This document shows positions 12,157-24,362 of a stretch of 64,000 nucleotides of DNA, one piece after another. Both the position numbers and the translations under genes were made by a program. Source of the DNA: Gnetum montanum (lineage: Eukaryota > Streptophyta > Gnetopsida > Gnetales > Gnetaceae); the NCBI GenBank assembly GCA_015680685.1, contig MNCI01010150.1, forward strand, positions 285,473-349,472. Reading direction: 5' to 3'. Positions within the stretch are counted from its first letter, which is position 1. Each line of letters begins with the position of its first letter. The notes under the pieces were generated by a model. The model ran no database searches and was not told where the DNA came from. It saw only the letters and a list, made by a program, of their open reading frames with translations.

Positions 12157-14902
12157 TTACAAGCAAAAAAACATATATTCAGCCAAGTACATATTATGAT
12201 CTTTTGTATTGTTGCAACTTTCGCCATAGTGAATGACACTCATTTAATGCTTTTCTTTTGCTTCCAAAGAAATATATTTTGAAGGAAAAAATGTGTTAAA
12301 GTTGAAGATAGAAAAAAAATAACATGAAATTGAAGATATGAAAATCAAGTTAATGTTAATGATAAGAATCATTAAATGGAAATAAACATGAATAGAAGAC
12401 AAAAGTTCCAATGTATATTTTTGCTAATATTAGTGAAACTATTAAGCAACCCAAATAGATAGCTCATAAGGCACATTTTTCCCTATATAATAAGAAAACT
12501 ATTAACTCAAAGATTGAAAATAGTATTGATAAGAAGGTTATAGTTGATGGTAAAGATTCTCCACATAAGATTATTAACAAGCAATGAGGTGAATATCTTC
12601 TATTAGGGGTTCCACTTTCTTTCTGTGAAACAAATATTAGCATCAAGCTACAACTCTTTAACTTGAATCCTTTTGCTATTTTAAGTTTAATTATGAATGT
12701 TGAAAAGTGATGTAAATTCTGGTAGAACTAGGACTTTTCTCGCTAGGAATAATGAATTATTTTTATTTATTTTTAAAAATTTTTAAATAAAGATTAGACA
12801 CTTGAGTAAACAGTTCTAAAATTTGAAATTTTTTCTTTCCATATTTTTTATGATATTTTCTTAGTGTTAAGCTTATGATGTACTCTAAATTTTATTTCTC
12901 ATTATTAATAATTTTTTGGTATCCAACAACACACCCCACCCCCCTAACAATGTCGATGTAGTGTCCTATGTACCAATGACCTATTCAATACTTGATACCT
13001 ACTAACTCAAAACTCCAACAAAGGGTTAGTGAACATATGATAAATTAACAAAAATAACAATACATTAAAAATATCAAAATCATCTAAAAAGTACTTACAA
13101 GCGACAAAGCTAAACCAATACAAAACACAAGCATAGTCAAATTAGAAAAAAGATCTTAAACATAAGATATAGGCTCAATAATAAGATATCAAAGGTTTAA
13201 TTCATAAACATACAAGCAATAGGAGTATCTAAGGTATGGGTGTTATAACTAAATAGCTATATTTTAGTTCTTTTACTTTTCATGAATGACTATAGGAGGT
13301 ATGATATATTTGTTTTACTATTATTATATTTTCTACCATTATTTGATTCATAAAATTCCAACATATCCATTATTGTAAGTTTATAGCTTTGGCATAAACT
13401 TAAAAGAAATATTGTTCATAATTTTTTTGACCTTTTTGGACATTATTAAAAAAATGAATTATCATGTAAACATTGTTATTCCATGCTAGTTCATCCCTAT
13501 AATGAATAGATAAATTTCAATTCTTTTACTTTGCATATATGGTTATAGAAGGTAAAACATTTTTCTTTTATTACTTTTATATATCTACTATTATTATTTT
13601 TAATCACTACAACAAGTGTGTATCTAGGTTTAAAGGGCTAATAATCTTCAAATGTATTCATTTACTATTTTTGGATCTACACTTATCAATTTTACATTTT
13701 ATAGTAACTACTCAAATCACATTAAATGTAGTTCAACTCACTCATATGTTACATGCTTTTGATTACTAAGAGTATTATTTTTCAATATGCACTATGCATT
13801 GCTACGTAATTTCTTAGAAATAATTTCCTACAATGTAACCAAACTTAAGATGTGTATATATTTTTTTATATCGTATTGCACAAAGTATTCCATTATGCTA
13901 GCTTTTCATATTTATTATTTAATGTGCACTACATAGAAATACTCTCTTCCAGTGTAGTCAAAGTTGAAATCTATGTATAATTTTTGATTTTACATTGCAT
14001 AAAGTAATCCATTATGTTGGCTTTAACATCAAGTATGCTTCTCTTAATAAAACCTAGCATAAAGCATAAGATAGCATAATGCATCTTCTATGTCATTATA
14101 ATGCATATTTATTTTGGAGTTATCAGTTGCATGTAGCTTACATATAATAATTTAAATTTTTTAATGCATTAATGCTAAAAGAATAAATTAGATGAATTAA
14201 AAGTAGTTACAATGTTAAATTTTGGTATGTCTTGTAGACAATTCTAATTTAGCAATATCTATATTTTAATGTCTTAGGAATCATTGTAAACTTTGTGAAA
14301 AGACTAATCATAGTATATAATAATTTCCTATGATTCTTGTGTATTTTAAATATTTTTTACTTATTAACTCTTTAAAATATATACAAAGTTATTAATAATA
14401 TTGTTCTATAAGTTATTACCAATCCTACAATACTATAGATAAGGCACAATTACTGCTAGTGAGAATTTTGGACCAATCGTACAACATAGTAGATAAGATA
14501 TAATTAGTGCTAGTCCTAGTTCTACTACATCATAAAACCTTTAAATCTTGGGTTTTCTATAACATCTCATTCCTAATTAAGGAAGTAGAGTTATAATGTT
14601 ACATATAAACTAAGTAGTTATCCTTCAATTATAAATAGGTGCCTCGTTAAAAGATGTTGTAATCATTCATGGTATCATTTTGGATTTGACTTGTGGCATT
14701 AAAAGTTAGGAACTTATAAGTCATGCCAACATGAAGTTGTAGAGCTAGTAAAGGTAAATAAAAAGTGCCAAGTAAAGCTGGAAAAGAAGGGACTAAAGTG
14801 CTAGATTACCTCTAAGAGTACTTGGTGCCACAAGAAGATAAACCTAGGGCCCCCACTACAACATTTATGTTTACTTCCCATTTTCCATTATTAATAAAGA
14901 TC
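12157..14902. other. AT-rich DNA, nothing recognised
   Basis: A C-rich spot near 12935 and many A/T runs; no coding blocks or repeat termini recognised. 13260-13560 and 13730-14000 contain loosely repeated phrases, such as GTAATTTCTTAG-like and AAAGTATTCCATTATG, that suggest very old repeat DNA. Confidence 0.4.
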
Positions 14903-14907
14903 CTACT

Positions 14908-15792
14908 TGATGAGTGGCAAGTACCCCTACACTTAACCATATAAATCACTAAGCGTTCACATGTGATCTAGTCAAATTCCATAGACTATATGTCTTCCAA
15001 TACACTAGGGTCTAGGAAGTAAACTTGCCTTAACAATCATTCATTCTCTTCCTAATTACACTTGTGATATGAAAAGGTACAGTTAAGTGTAATCGAGGCA
15101 TATAATTTTTATTATTTTTTATGTTTTATGTTTTGGGTTCTTAAAATAAAGGATGGAAGAAATGATGTAATTCAATTGCTAATTTAATCTAACTAACTAC
15201 ACCTAACTAATCCTAACATAAGCATCTATTCCCACTTGTTGTACACATCTTAAACACATTTAGCACTACCGGGTCACCAAATGTTAAGTGTTACTAGGAT
15301 TACCAAGCACCAAGTGTATGCTTGAAGTGGTCGTACTTATGTGCTTAATTAATCACTACTTAATTTAGCTTTAGCTTAGTTCAGCGTAATTAATTATTTA
15401 ATTTCTTAAAGCATTAAAGGAAATTGTATAGAACATTAAATTCATGAATAAATAATTAATCTATTTCCAAGTGCTACAAGGTTTATTAAAAGGCTCATCT
15501 TTATTGTCATTTACAGTACTGTGCTTAGGTACATCAATGCTCAAATAAAGATCTGTACACTTTCTGACTCTTGCTACGAGTACTTAGAAAAATATTCTAA
15601 CTTTCAAATGACAAAACTACAAGAGCTCTGCTACAACTATGATAAGACATGCCATAAACATGGTAGGTGAGCATGTATTTATAGACTTTATGATGTAGCT
15701 ATGTTTATGAGGCCTCATAAATGCAACAAATTCTATGTCAATGGGACCACATCGATGATAACCCATCAATGAAACACTTTGATTCTTCATCA
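14908..15792 (-). repeat. 3' LTR of M1 (885 bp)
   Basis: Starts TGATGAGTGGCAAGTACCCC and ends TTCATCA. To its right lies a purine-rich tract on the minus strand (15793-15805), the expected second-strand primer, so this is the 3' LTR of a minus-strand element. Confidence 0.75.
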
Positions 15793-16114
15793 TACCCACA
15801 CAACTAAATGAAAATGCATCCATGAGTTCCTTTACAAAATTGGGAAGGTAAGGGATTATTGGCTAACACTTAACACAATAAACTAACATAACAAAATTGA
15901 GTGCTTGAGTATACAAATTGACATCATTACAAAATTTATGGTGTTCATGACAAAAAATTGAACACCATGACATGACTACTCAAACTAGATAGCATATTCT
16001 CTAATGGCATGATGATAGTTAAGAAGATTAAATAGTTTTGAGTGGTGGTGGTTCTTGAGGTTTTCAAGGATCTTCATCAGCTTCAGGTCCATGCGATGGC
16101 TAAGGAGGCTATGG

Positions 16115-16588
16115 CTATCCTGCTATGATTACTACCTCTAGTGGAAGGTGAAAGGCATCCAGTAATGACTCCATCTTCTCATCTTTGCTATAGGGATCAT
16201 TCACAATCCATACAACATTGCCAATGTGAGCTAGAATGGGGATATCCCACAAATAGGGCATTAATAGAAACAACTCTTTGATGTTAACAAACCAAGTAGT
16301 GAATTGTTTATGTTTGACATCAAACACCCTGACTACATTTTGCAGCTTTTGGTAGTCATTCATTCTTTTGGCCAAGATCTCAACAGTGGATCTCTAATTA
16401 GTATATTTACCCTTGAGAACCTTGAGTTTAGCATTTTCCACTAAAAGCTTTTTTTTAGTATCCTTGTGATGCTTGAACTTGAACTCATACAATAGGCATG
16501 ATCCAGCCACTTACTTCTCCAATTTTGATTGTAGTTGTTTGGGAATCAACATAGTCAAGTTTTTGTATCAAAGGTTCACAAGCTCCAT
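16115..16588 (-). pseudogene. 3' end of the env-like gene of M1
   Basis: An open piece at 16375-16115 (86 codons) begins AKRMNDYQKLQ and has clear similarity to the corresponding end of the M3 gene (about 40540-40830), including FVNIKELFLLMP, a HIGN..WIVNDP block and a short LP-EV tail. Upstream (16588-16380), across stops, lies a lysine/leucine-rich coiled-coil-like part. Its position next to the purine tract and 3' LTR matches the third gene of Athila elements. The 5' two thirds are gone. Confidence 0.6.
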
Positions 16589-18075
16589 GATCTCCCTATT
16601 GGTAACTTCTACTTTATTATTAGCTTAGGGAGATCATTAAGATCCTAATGAGAACTATTAGCAAATATAAGAGAGGATGGAGCACAAAATTAAATGATGC
16701 CCTTTGGGCATACCGGTCAACATGGAAACTTCCTATAGGCTACTCTCCCTATGAGCTGGTGTATGGAAAATTACCAACTCTACCTATCCAATCCAATCTT
16801 TGTACACTTTCAATAGCCTATGACTTGGACCTTGACCTTAGCCTAGCACAAAAAGAAAGATTAATCAACCTAAATACACTAAATGAAAATCAATTAGTAG
16901 TCCTATCCTTGAATGAAGTGCACAAGACATTCAACAAATAATGACATGACCTAAGAATTAGAAGGACCAAACTTCAACCTAGAGATAAGGTTCTCTACTA
17001 GAACCCCCACACATGTACCTTAACAAACTAAGTTCCAAAAATTGTGGAAAGGGCCTTGCATCATTTATGAAACTTTTCCTTTTAAGGCCATGTTAATTTA
17101 CAAACTTGAAAGTCCAAACAAAAGGTAGCTTGTCAACATGCAATAAGTCAAACCTTTCCATGAACCCAAGTAAGCCAGTGAAAGCAACATCTCAATGAAT
17201 GGATAACCATGCTCAATTTTTTGAATCTCCTCCTTCTAACTTAGTTATGGGGGATATGGCCATCCATGCTAATCATATATGTGACTCCTCAATTTTTCTA
17301 TTTTTCATTTTATACATTTTTTTTTTTGCAAATTGTTTATTTTATACCTTTTTAATTTTAAAACTTTTTTCCTATTTTATACCATTATTTACACCATCAT
17401 TAGTACATTTAAATTTTTCTTAAATATTTTACACTTTCTTATATATTTTACTTTATTTTAGTATGATCTTCTCATTTTTATAAATAAATCTACTTTATGC
17501 CAATAGGACACAATGGTATTGTAGCTGTGGCTAATGGTGGTTTCTACTTAAGGTCTTTGTTCTCTAATATCTAGTTTCTATTTTTGAATTTTTGTGCCAA
17601 TGACCAAGGCATGGTTTCTTTTTCATGGAATAGGTAGCGAGTCCACAACATCCACCCATCCACAAAAATCTATGGTTTTTCTCATTTTGGGAATATGAGG
17701 TCCATTTCTTTAATAAACCTTTAATAAATTTGTAACCTTAGTGGTTTCCAAAATTAGGAAGGATTTAAAAGTTTTGCACATAGTGTGACTTCAAGGAAAC
17801 TCAATACTCTTTGTACTCTTCTACTTACTTGGGTGCATGAGTGTTTTCATGGATTTCTTACCATTTCTTGTCAACAATAAATAGGAAGTTAAATAAGTCT
17901 TTGCATTGTGTGGTTTCCATTTGAAAAAGAAAGAGAGAGAGAAAGAAGAAAAAGCAAAAGAAACAAAGAAAACAAAAATATAATATATAAAAAAATGATG
18001 GGAATTCAAAGCACACCCCTTAGACAAACAAATAGGCTACAAGCACTAGTTATGGAACTAGAAAAACATGTTACC
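16589..18075 (+). mobile_element. Inverted integrase-spacer segment inside M1
   Basis: From 16627 to 18075 the sequence runs on the plus strand, opposite to M1 around it: the integrase C-terminal part followed by the T-rich post-pol spacer. On the left edge, 16589-16630 is a scrap of minus-strand integrase (the A-E-V-T-N-R-E-I region), and the two meet at a 9-bp inverted repeat (GATCTCCCT at 16589, AGGGAGATC at 16627). On the right edge the spacer joins minus-strand gag at 18075/18076. This looks like an inversion combined with loss of RT and protease. Confidence 0.6.
16627..17180 (+). pseudogene. Integrase C-terminal part (inverted piece)
   Basis: The open part 16648-16941 (97 codons) contains the SKYKRGWSTKLNDALWAYRS block and the P-I-G-Y-S-P-Y-E-L-V-Y-G-K block that follow the catalytic Glu in Ty3/gypsy integrases. 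After a stop at 16941 comes the remnant of the GPY/F module (LWKGPCIIYETFP-like at about 17041-17082). The catalytic D, D and E residues lie upstream and are missing. Confidence 0.7.
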
Positions 18076-18922
18076 ACTATCGGTATTGCTCATAAGGTTG
18101 TGGTGGAGCTCCACTTCGATAATAAGCTTGTCATTGCTAGTGGAACTACCTTGGATTGCCTAGAGGATAAGGAAATCTTCTAGGTGATTGCCTTCTTGCT
18201 AGTCTAGGATTCAGTGTGTACACCCCAAACTCCTACAAGTGTGACATGATAGGGAAACATCCTTTAGGATGTTTGTATTGGTAGATGTCACACCCACAAT
18301 TGTCATCTGATTCTAACTCCATAACCTCATATACTGTAGTAGCTTTCCCCTTACCCCTTTGGTAGGAACATTTAGCTTCTCTCCACCTCCTAAGGTCATG
18401 ATCACTACTTTGGATTCTTTTGTAATTTTCATAGCAATTTGGAATTTTTTGTCCAAATAATTTCATAATTTATCAACCTTGGCTGATATATCGAAAATAG
18501 ATTTTTGAATTGGCAAGGTTTTTCATTACACCACCTCATCAAGTGGTGCCTCCTCCTTGTTGTTACAAAATTGGACCTTCCTTTTTCTAATGGAAGGATC
18601 CTAGTTATATTCCTTAGTACTTTTCCATTTTCTCAACTCTTTTTCTTCTTTTGCTACCTACTGTATCAGCCTTTGGATTTGATGGGCTCTAAGTTCTAAT
18701 AGTCTTCCTTAGGCATAGACCCCTATAGTTCTTCTCATTTCTAATCTAAGTCCATCTATGATTTGGTGAAGTTGTTCCTGCTAAGAATAATAATGGCCAA
18801 GGCATTAGTGTATGAGAGAATAGTATGTTTCCATGGCAACATCCAAGGGTTCATGTGTTCCTTGCTTCCATCCTTGGATCTACCTTCTCAAATTAGACAC
18901 TCAGGAATACGTTTGATATTTA
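18076..18922 (-). pseudogene. gag of M1, 3' part
   Basis: Minus-strand gag continuing from 28177 across the P1 insertion: removing P1 and one TCATT copy restores the gag phrase LFNDKYQTYS, as in P4 (60680). Further blocks are YQYKHPKGC at about 18275 (YQYDHPKGC in P3) and the Pro/Gln-rich tail RFPYPLGNPR (about 18150). Many stops. Confidence 0.7.
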
Positions 18923-18927
18923 TCATT

Positions 18928-19775
18928 TGATGAGTCATGTTTTGTAGGGCTCCAATATCGAATATATGATATCAGAGCTATGATATCAAGTATCTAATAT
19001 TAGAGCTATGATGTCAGGTATTCGATATCAGGGCACAACCTCTAATGTTAGACATTTGATATCTACCCTTCCATGCAAGCCTATAAGTACCACACTTGGA
19101 AGCATAGTTGGGATATAGAAGAAATAGAGAAGATAGAATTAGATTCATAGATTTTTTATTTCAAGATTTTTTAGTTTCTAGTGCATGCTTGTAGTGTGAT
19201 GTTAAGTGATTGTACAACACTCTTCCACAAGAAATACCAAACCTATGTGGTAGCATTACTTAAATGTTCATGATTTTCCTTAGTTAATATTTTCATTTAT
19301 TTCTCTTTAATATTTCTATCATTAAGTGGAATAAGTATGAATAATTGTGAGTGCTTAAGTGTAAGTACTTGGTATCTCAGTAGTGTATCATTTAGTATGC
19401 CCAGTGATGTATGCTTGGTAATTCCAATAATAGTTATGTGTAGTCCAAGGCATGTATGGACGATTAGGAATGGATACTCATCACACATAGGCTAGTTTAG
19501 ACTTTAATTTCCATTGTTAATTAGCTTAATTAATTATTATTTTTATTATTATTAGGAGTAGCTTAGGACCATACAACATTAAGAATCATATGCCTCACTC
19601 TAGACTAAACCATACATGACAAAGCTACCACTAGTCCAAGTGGAAAGACAATAAATTGCGATCAAGGCATAACGATTTAGATGCACAACTAGTCCCACCC
19701 ATGGAATTCAACTAGATCATGCATGAATGCTTATGATTCATATGGTTTAGCATAGGGGTACCTCATCTCTCATCA
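18928..19775 (+). repeat. 5' LTR of P1 (848 bp)
   Basis: TGATGAG ... TCATCA. Its U3 end carries a cluster of GATATC-type half palindromes (18955-19060), then a TATA-like box TATAAGTA (19082-19089). Confidence 0.85.
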
Positions 19776-19776
19776 T

Positions 19777-19794
19777 TGGCACTGTTACTAGGGA
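19777..19794 (+). promoter_or_regulatory. Primer binding site of P1
   Basis: TGGCACTGTTACTAGGGA, one base inside the LTR. It differs from the tRNA-Asp complement by five transitions. Confidence 0.75.
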
Positions 19795-19900
19795 TGGTGC
19801 TAGTTATCTAAATTAGTTAGATTATACATGATCATTGTAAGTGCATTAACAATTTATCTTTCAAACAATATTAAATAAAACACATCATAAATCAACAATA

Positions 19901-21660
19901 ATGTCTCTTCCACAAGGAGGTGATAATGCATTATATAGTGAAATCATTAATTGAAGAACTAATGAGATATATAATGAAGAAAATTGGAGTGACCAATCTC
20001 ATGAAAGGGTTTCATATGTTCATGATCACCCTAATGACACTTAAAAGACTAGATTAACCTAAGCTAGACAACCTTAGAGGAGATGAAGTAAGTCCTAAAC
20101 CAAGAGAGTCCTTTAGGCATAGGACCTTTTCAAAACCTAGAGAAGAAAAATCAAGGGACCATGGGTAATACCATAGAATCCATGGCAATCCTCCCAGTCC
20201 CTCATCTTCCTCTTCCTCTTCATCATCTAGTTTTGACAAAGATGAATATAGGCATAGATATAAAGCTCATTATTGGCATCAAAATAAAAATGAAAATAGG
20301 AATTGTATCCATGGGAAAAATAAAAGATGTTAAAATGAACATAGACAAAATTGTCATAGTCAAACAAATAGAAATAGAGATTTTCATCACCACATGTCTA
20401 ATGACAATGAATCCTTGTTGGCCACTAAGTGTGTAATATAGATCACAGAGGCAATTAAGATACCCCATAGGCATCATAGGAAAAGTTGACTAAAAAGGCT
20501 TAATATGAACAATATCCCTAAAATTGCAAGAGACTATGATTTTGATCCACAACATTATTTACAAGCCTTCCATAATGCCTGTGCCTTATACAACATTGAA
20601 AGTGGGTGGCAAAAGCTTAAGCTCTTTCCTACAACACTAATTAATAAAGCCAAAGTGTGGTATAGATCATTGAAACCAAACTCAATCTAGTGATGGTCCA
20701 CAATGCTTGAACTCTTCCACAAGAAATACCAAACCTATGTGAGGATGTCCAACCCAAGGAGATAGATCCAAGGATGGAGATAAGAACAATGTGAACCCTT
20801 GGATATGGCCTTAGATAAATATTATTCTCTATTTAATAGATGCCCAAGCCATTGTTTCTTTGAGGAAGAGTAAATTTTCCATATCATAGATCGACTTTGT
20901 AATGAAACGAGGAAGACCCTTGGGATGTATGCTCAAGGTCAATTATACAAGCTACAAACCCATCATATTCAAGAGCTAATCAAGCATGTGCAAAAGGAAG
21001 AATGAGAGCTATGTAAATGGGATAATGCTAAGAAATATCACTAGGATCCAACTGTTCAAAAGAAGAAGGTCTACATCAATCGTAAGGAGAAGGAGGCAAC
21101 TCTTGATAAGGTGATTTCACAACAAACCTTGTTGATGCAGAAGTCTATCGATGAACTTGAAGAAAATTTTTATAGGATATCAAAGTGGATAAATGAAAAA
21201 GTTATAACTTTCATAGAAACCATAAAGGAGAAGGTAACACCAAACAAATTAAGTTATCACAATAAAAGAAGGAAGAAAAACCAAGAAACAGCTAGGAACA
21301 CTCATTGGCAAATAGGGAAAATGATTGAAGAATAAGAGGCTATATGCTCAACCATGGATGAAGATGATGGATGTGACCTCTACATATATGACCATCCAAA
21401 GGGCCATTGTCTAGTCATGTTGCATCTACATGAGTATTGGGTGTTTACATTAAATCTCAAGTTTGTATAGAATCACATGCTTAGAAACTTACCTTTTCCA
21501 CAAGGTAATTATAGACAATCGTACAACCAATCATACTATCCTAGGGGGACTCCTTACTAGCCTCAATACTACCATTAGCTATAATGGAAAAATCCACAGT
21601 CATGCAAAAGTCATCACCAAACCAACCTTACCCTTACTACCAACCAAACCCATATAGATA
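19901..21660 (+). pseudogene. gag of P1
   Basis: ATG at 19901 (MSLPQGGDNALY...). The particle-forming core is readable at 20505-20690: MNNIPKIARDYDFDPQHY, then GWQKLKLFP and a VWYRSLKP block. The C-terminal VISQQTL segment is at 21111-21335 and the basic/acidic end at 21340-21420; the Pro/Gln-rich tail starts near 21465. Several stops and frameshifts make it non-functional. The expected role is capsid and RNA packaging; no zinc knuckle seen. Confidence 0.75.
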
Positions 21661-22140
21661 TTATGTTCTTAACCTCTTTCTCCAACTAGTTCTATGTCCT
21701 CTACTTCCAATCACTACTACCACTCTTCTTAGTATCATTAAAGCATGACATCTCTTGAAGGATCACCATATTACACCTCTTACCCTCCATCCTATCCCTG
21801 ATATGCTCATACTCCATCCCATTACATGTTGCCACCAACAACACAAGAAGGGTCAACACCACAACATCAACAAAAGAATGCCACTTGTGCTATGAATGTA
21901 TATAGACATGATAATGCTAGTAGGTTTCCACCAGAATCTAGAAATTTCCTTTCTTCAAGATAGCTCCCACGTGTAAGTGCAACACTCATGGACCTACTAC
22001 ATCATCCAAACCAACGCAATGACAATCCAGTGCAATGCCTTTTCTTTCACAACCAATGTCCCCTAATCTTACACAAGGGCCACCATCCATCATTACTCTC
22101 ACACCTCATAGAAGCAATGAATCTAGCATTGTGAAGAGAC

Positions 22141-22410
22141 AAAAAAATCCTTGCATATCTAAATCATGATCAAGGGTGAAATCATGGATCAAACATCTAT
22201 AATGTTGACATAACTCATAATCTAATCCACCATACATTTAACAATCAAGTGTGTGAAAAACAACTTGTCTATGCAACTACCACTAAACCAAGAGACACCC
22301 AGTGGCTTGAAAATGAAAGGTTAACACTATTTTACACATGCATGAAGCCTACCTATCCACTTTTTAATTCTTGCCATGGTCAAATGCTTAGTTGTGGGGA
22401 GATACCCCAA
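22141..22410 (+). pseudogene. Post-protease remnant of P1
   Basis: The phrase ATTTKPRDTQWLENERL (about 22278-22328) matches the linker between protease and RT in P4 (ATXQEDTQWLIADQE, about 62600-62650). The protease core with its D-S-G site is not readable before it. The element leaves pol sequence just after this point. Confidence 0.55.
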
Positions 22411-24362
22411 CCTAACATTCAGAATTAATAGGTGTTTTTTGTCTTTTTGTTTTACAATTTTTTATCATTTTCTTATTTCTTGATACAAATTTTTCCTATT
22501 CTTTTTATCTTTTTCCATATTTTTTTTTCATTTCCTTTGTCAGTAAGCTCACTTGTAAATAAAACAATCATGTAGTCCATTGAGGTGAGGTTTTCTCTAT
22601 GTTGTCAAGTCATGAAGCACTAATTATTCAGATAATGAGGCAACGTCATCCATCCATCCATTCCATTAATAAGAGGTTATTACCATAGTCATAATGATAT
22701 TCTTTTCCATCATTAAACCAAAAATAAATTCGTAATCATTGTGCCTAGATTAAAAAGTAACAAATCAAGGGGAAATGTGAAGGGTATGACGTCAAAGGAA
22801 TTTGTGGATTCTCTTTGACCACTTTTGTATGTTTTCTCATGTTGCTAAGGTTGTAATTAAATCCTTGTAGATCTAATAAAAAATGGGAGTAAAAGTAAAA
22901 TAAAATGACATTGAATAAATTTTTGAGGAGCTCACTAGAAAGACATGATGTAACCCATGCCTAAAGGTTGGCAACTTTTAAGAATCCATAAAAAAATGTG
23001 CCATAATTAAACTCCTCCCTTAGACAAAACACCATGTCATGCTACTCCTTGCAATTGCGATAGTCTTATGGTTGTTAATTGAAAAGATGAAATAATGCAA
23101 TGTCACTAGGAATATGGTATTGATTTGGTTTGAATCTTGGAAAGAAGGGATAATGATTACTTAACCATTAATAACACACAAGGATTCATATGCCTATTGT
23201 AAGGCACCTCACATCCCAATTTATGTAATCCCTTCTAAAATCCATTTCATCTCACTATCCTTATGATCCTAACTTGTGGTTTTGTGTAACATATAGTTAT
23301 TTTCTCAAATTGGTGGTTTTAACATGTGTGTTTTGTTCAACAGGTATGCATTGCATTCAACCCCTTTGGTGCTTATGGACATTTTTAGGTGTGGTTATAC
23401 AAGGACATTAAGGGCTAAAGCCTACTTTAGGGAGGATCCACTTGTATAACTATTGTGACTTGTACTTGTTTAACACAACTGCATCGTCTTATACCTTCCA
23501 CCTACATAAATGTTAAACTCAATACTTTTCCTTATCATATAACCAATATATTCTACACCATGAATCTAATATCCCTTTCCTTGCATCTTCCAAAGCTTTT
23601 AATGCCTATGATTTTATCTTCTAATACTTTCAATGCCTAAATATAAATTCTCACTTGTCCCTAGAACTTTAGATTTAACCTAAAACCCTTCCACCTATCA
23701 CAGAGCTTTATTTTTCATGCTAACTACCCTCATAATATGAAAGTTAAAGCACCTCGATATTGGGTTAGACTCGACATTGGATACCCGATATCGAATCCAT
23801 CAAAACTATATATAGAACCCTCATGGTGCTCCAAAATCCATTATCATCATTTGTAGCTAGAGGAGCTTTTGAATTTTTCTCTCTTGACTAAGAGCTCTAT
23901 GCAATCAACTTCCACTTGTGACATTTTGCTTTATAGTGCTCTAATTTTCATGGTTTTTGAACCTATCTGAACCCAAAGTGTTCAATTGAGTTGGGGGAGG
24001 GTGCTTGTGTGAAAAACTTACACTGATTTTCAAAATTTGCTATCGTCCAAAAGGTATTATAAGGGTAAGAATGTTAAAAACCTTAAGTGTTTTAATAAAT
24101 AATAAATTCTATGAATGCCAGAACCTCTAATTTCCTCACCCAAGGGATCATAAGCATCATTATAAGCCATACATAAGGGAAAAAACCAATGGTGAAGGAT
24201 CATAAAAGAAGTTAACAATTTTAGCACATTTTCTAAAATTTTTCTAACTCTACAATCATATGAGCTAAAGAACTTAATAAAACTAAGATCATGAGTAAGG
24301 TATAAACATGTTCATAATAAATGATAGCACCTTAGTAACACCAAATCCCTGAATGATTATAG
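22411..24362 (+). other. Spacer of P1 between the pol remnant and the env-like gene
   Basis: The T-rich start (22430-22530) resembles the post-integrase spacers of P3, M3 and the inverted piece in M1. The phrase CCCATGCCTAAAGGTT at about 22957 is shared with P3 (about 52928). An internal promoter-like block lies at 23755-23816. No ORF of note. Confidence 0.6.
23755..23816 (+). promoter_or_regulatory. Internal U3-like promoter candidate in P1
   Basis: CGATATTGGG ... GGATACCCGATATCG (23779-23793), followed by TATATATAGA (23807-23816), 550 bases before the env-like ATG at 24363. GGATACCCGATAT is identical to 13 bases of the U3 of the P3 3' LTR (54055-54067), and GATATC-type palindromes also fill P1's own U3. 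Promoter activity is inferred. Confidence 0.5.

Noticed and set aside
18955-19060. GATATC-type repeats in LTRs as a CRISPR-like array
   Set aside because: Irregular spacing, degenerate units, and position in U3 of LTRs in a plant genome; these are promoter repeats.
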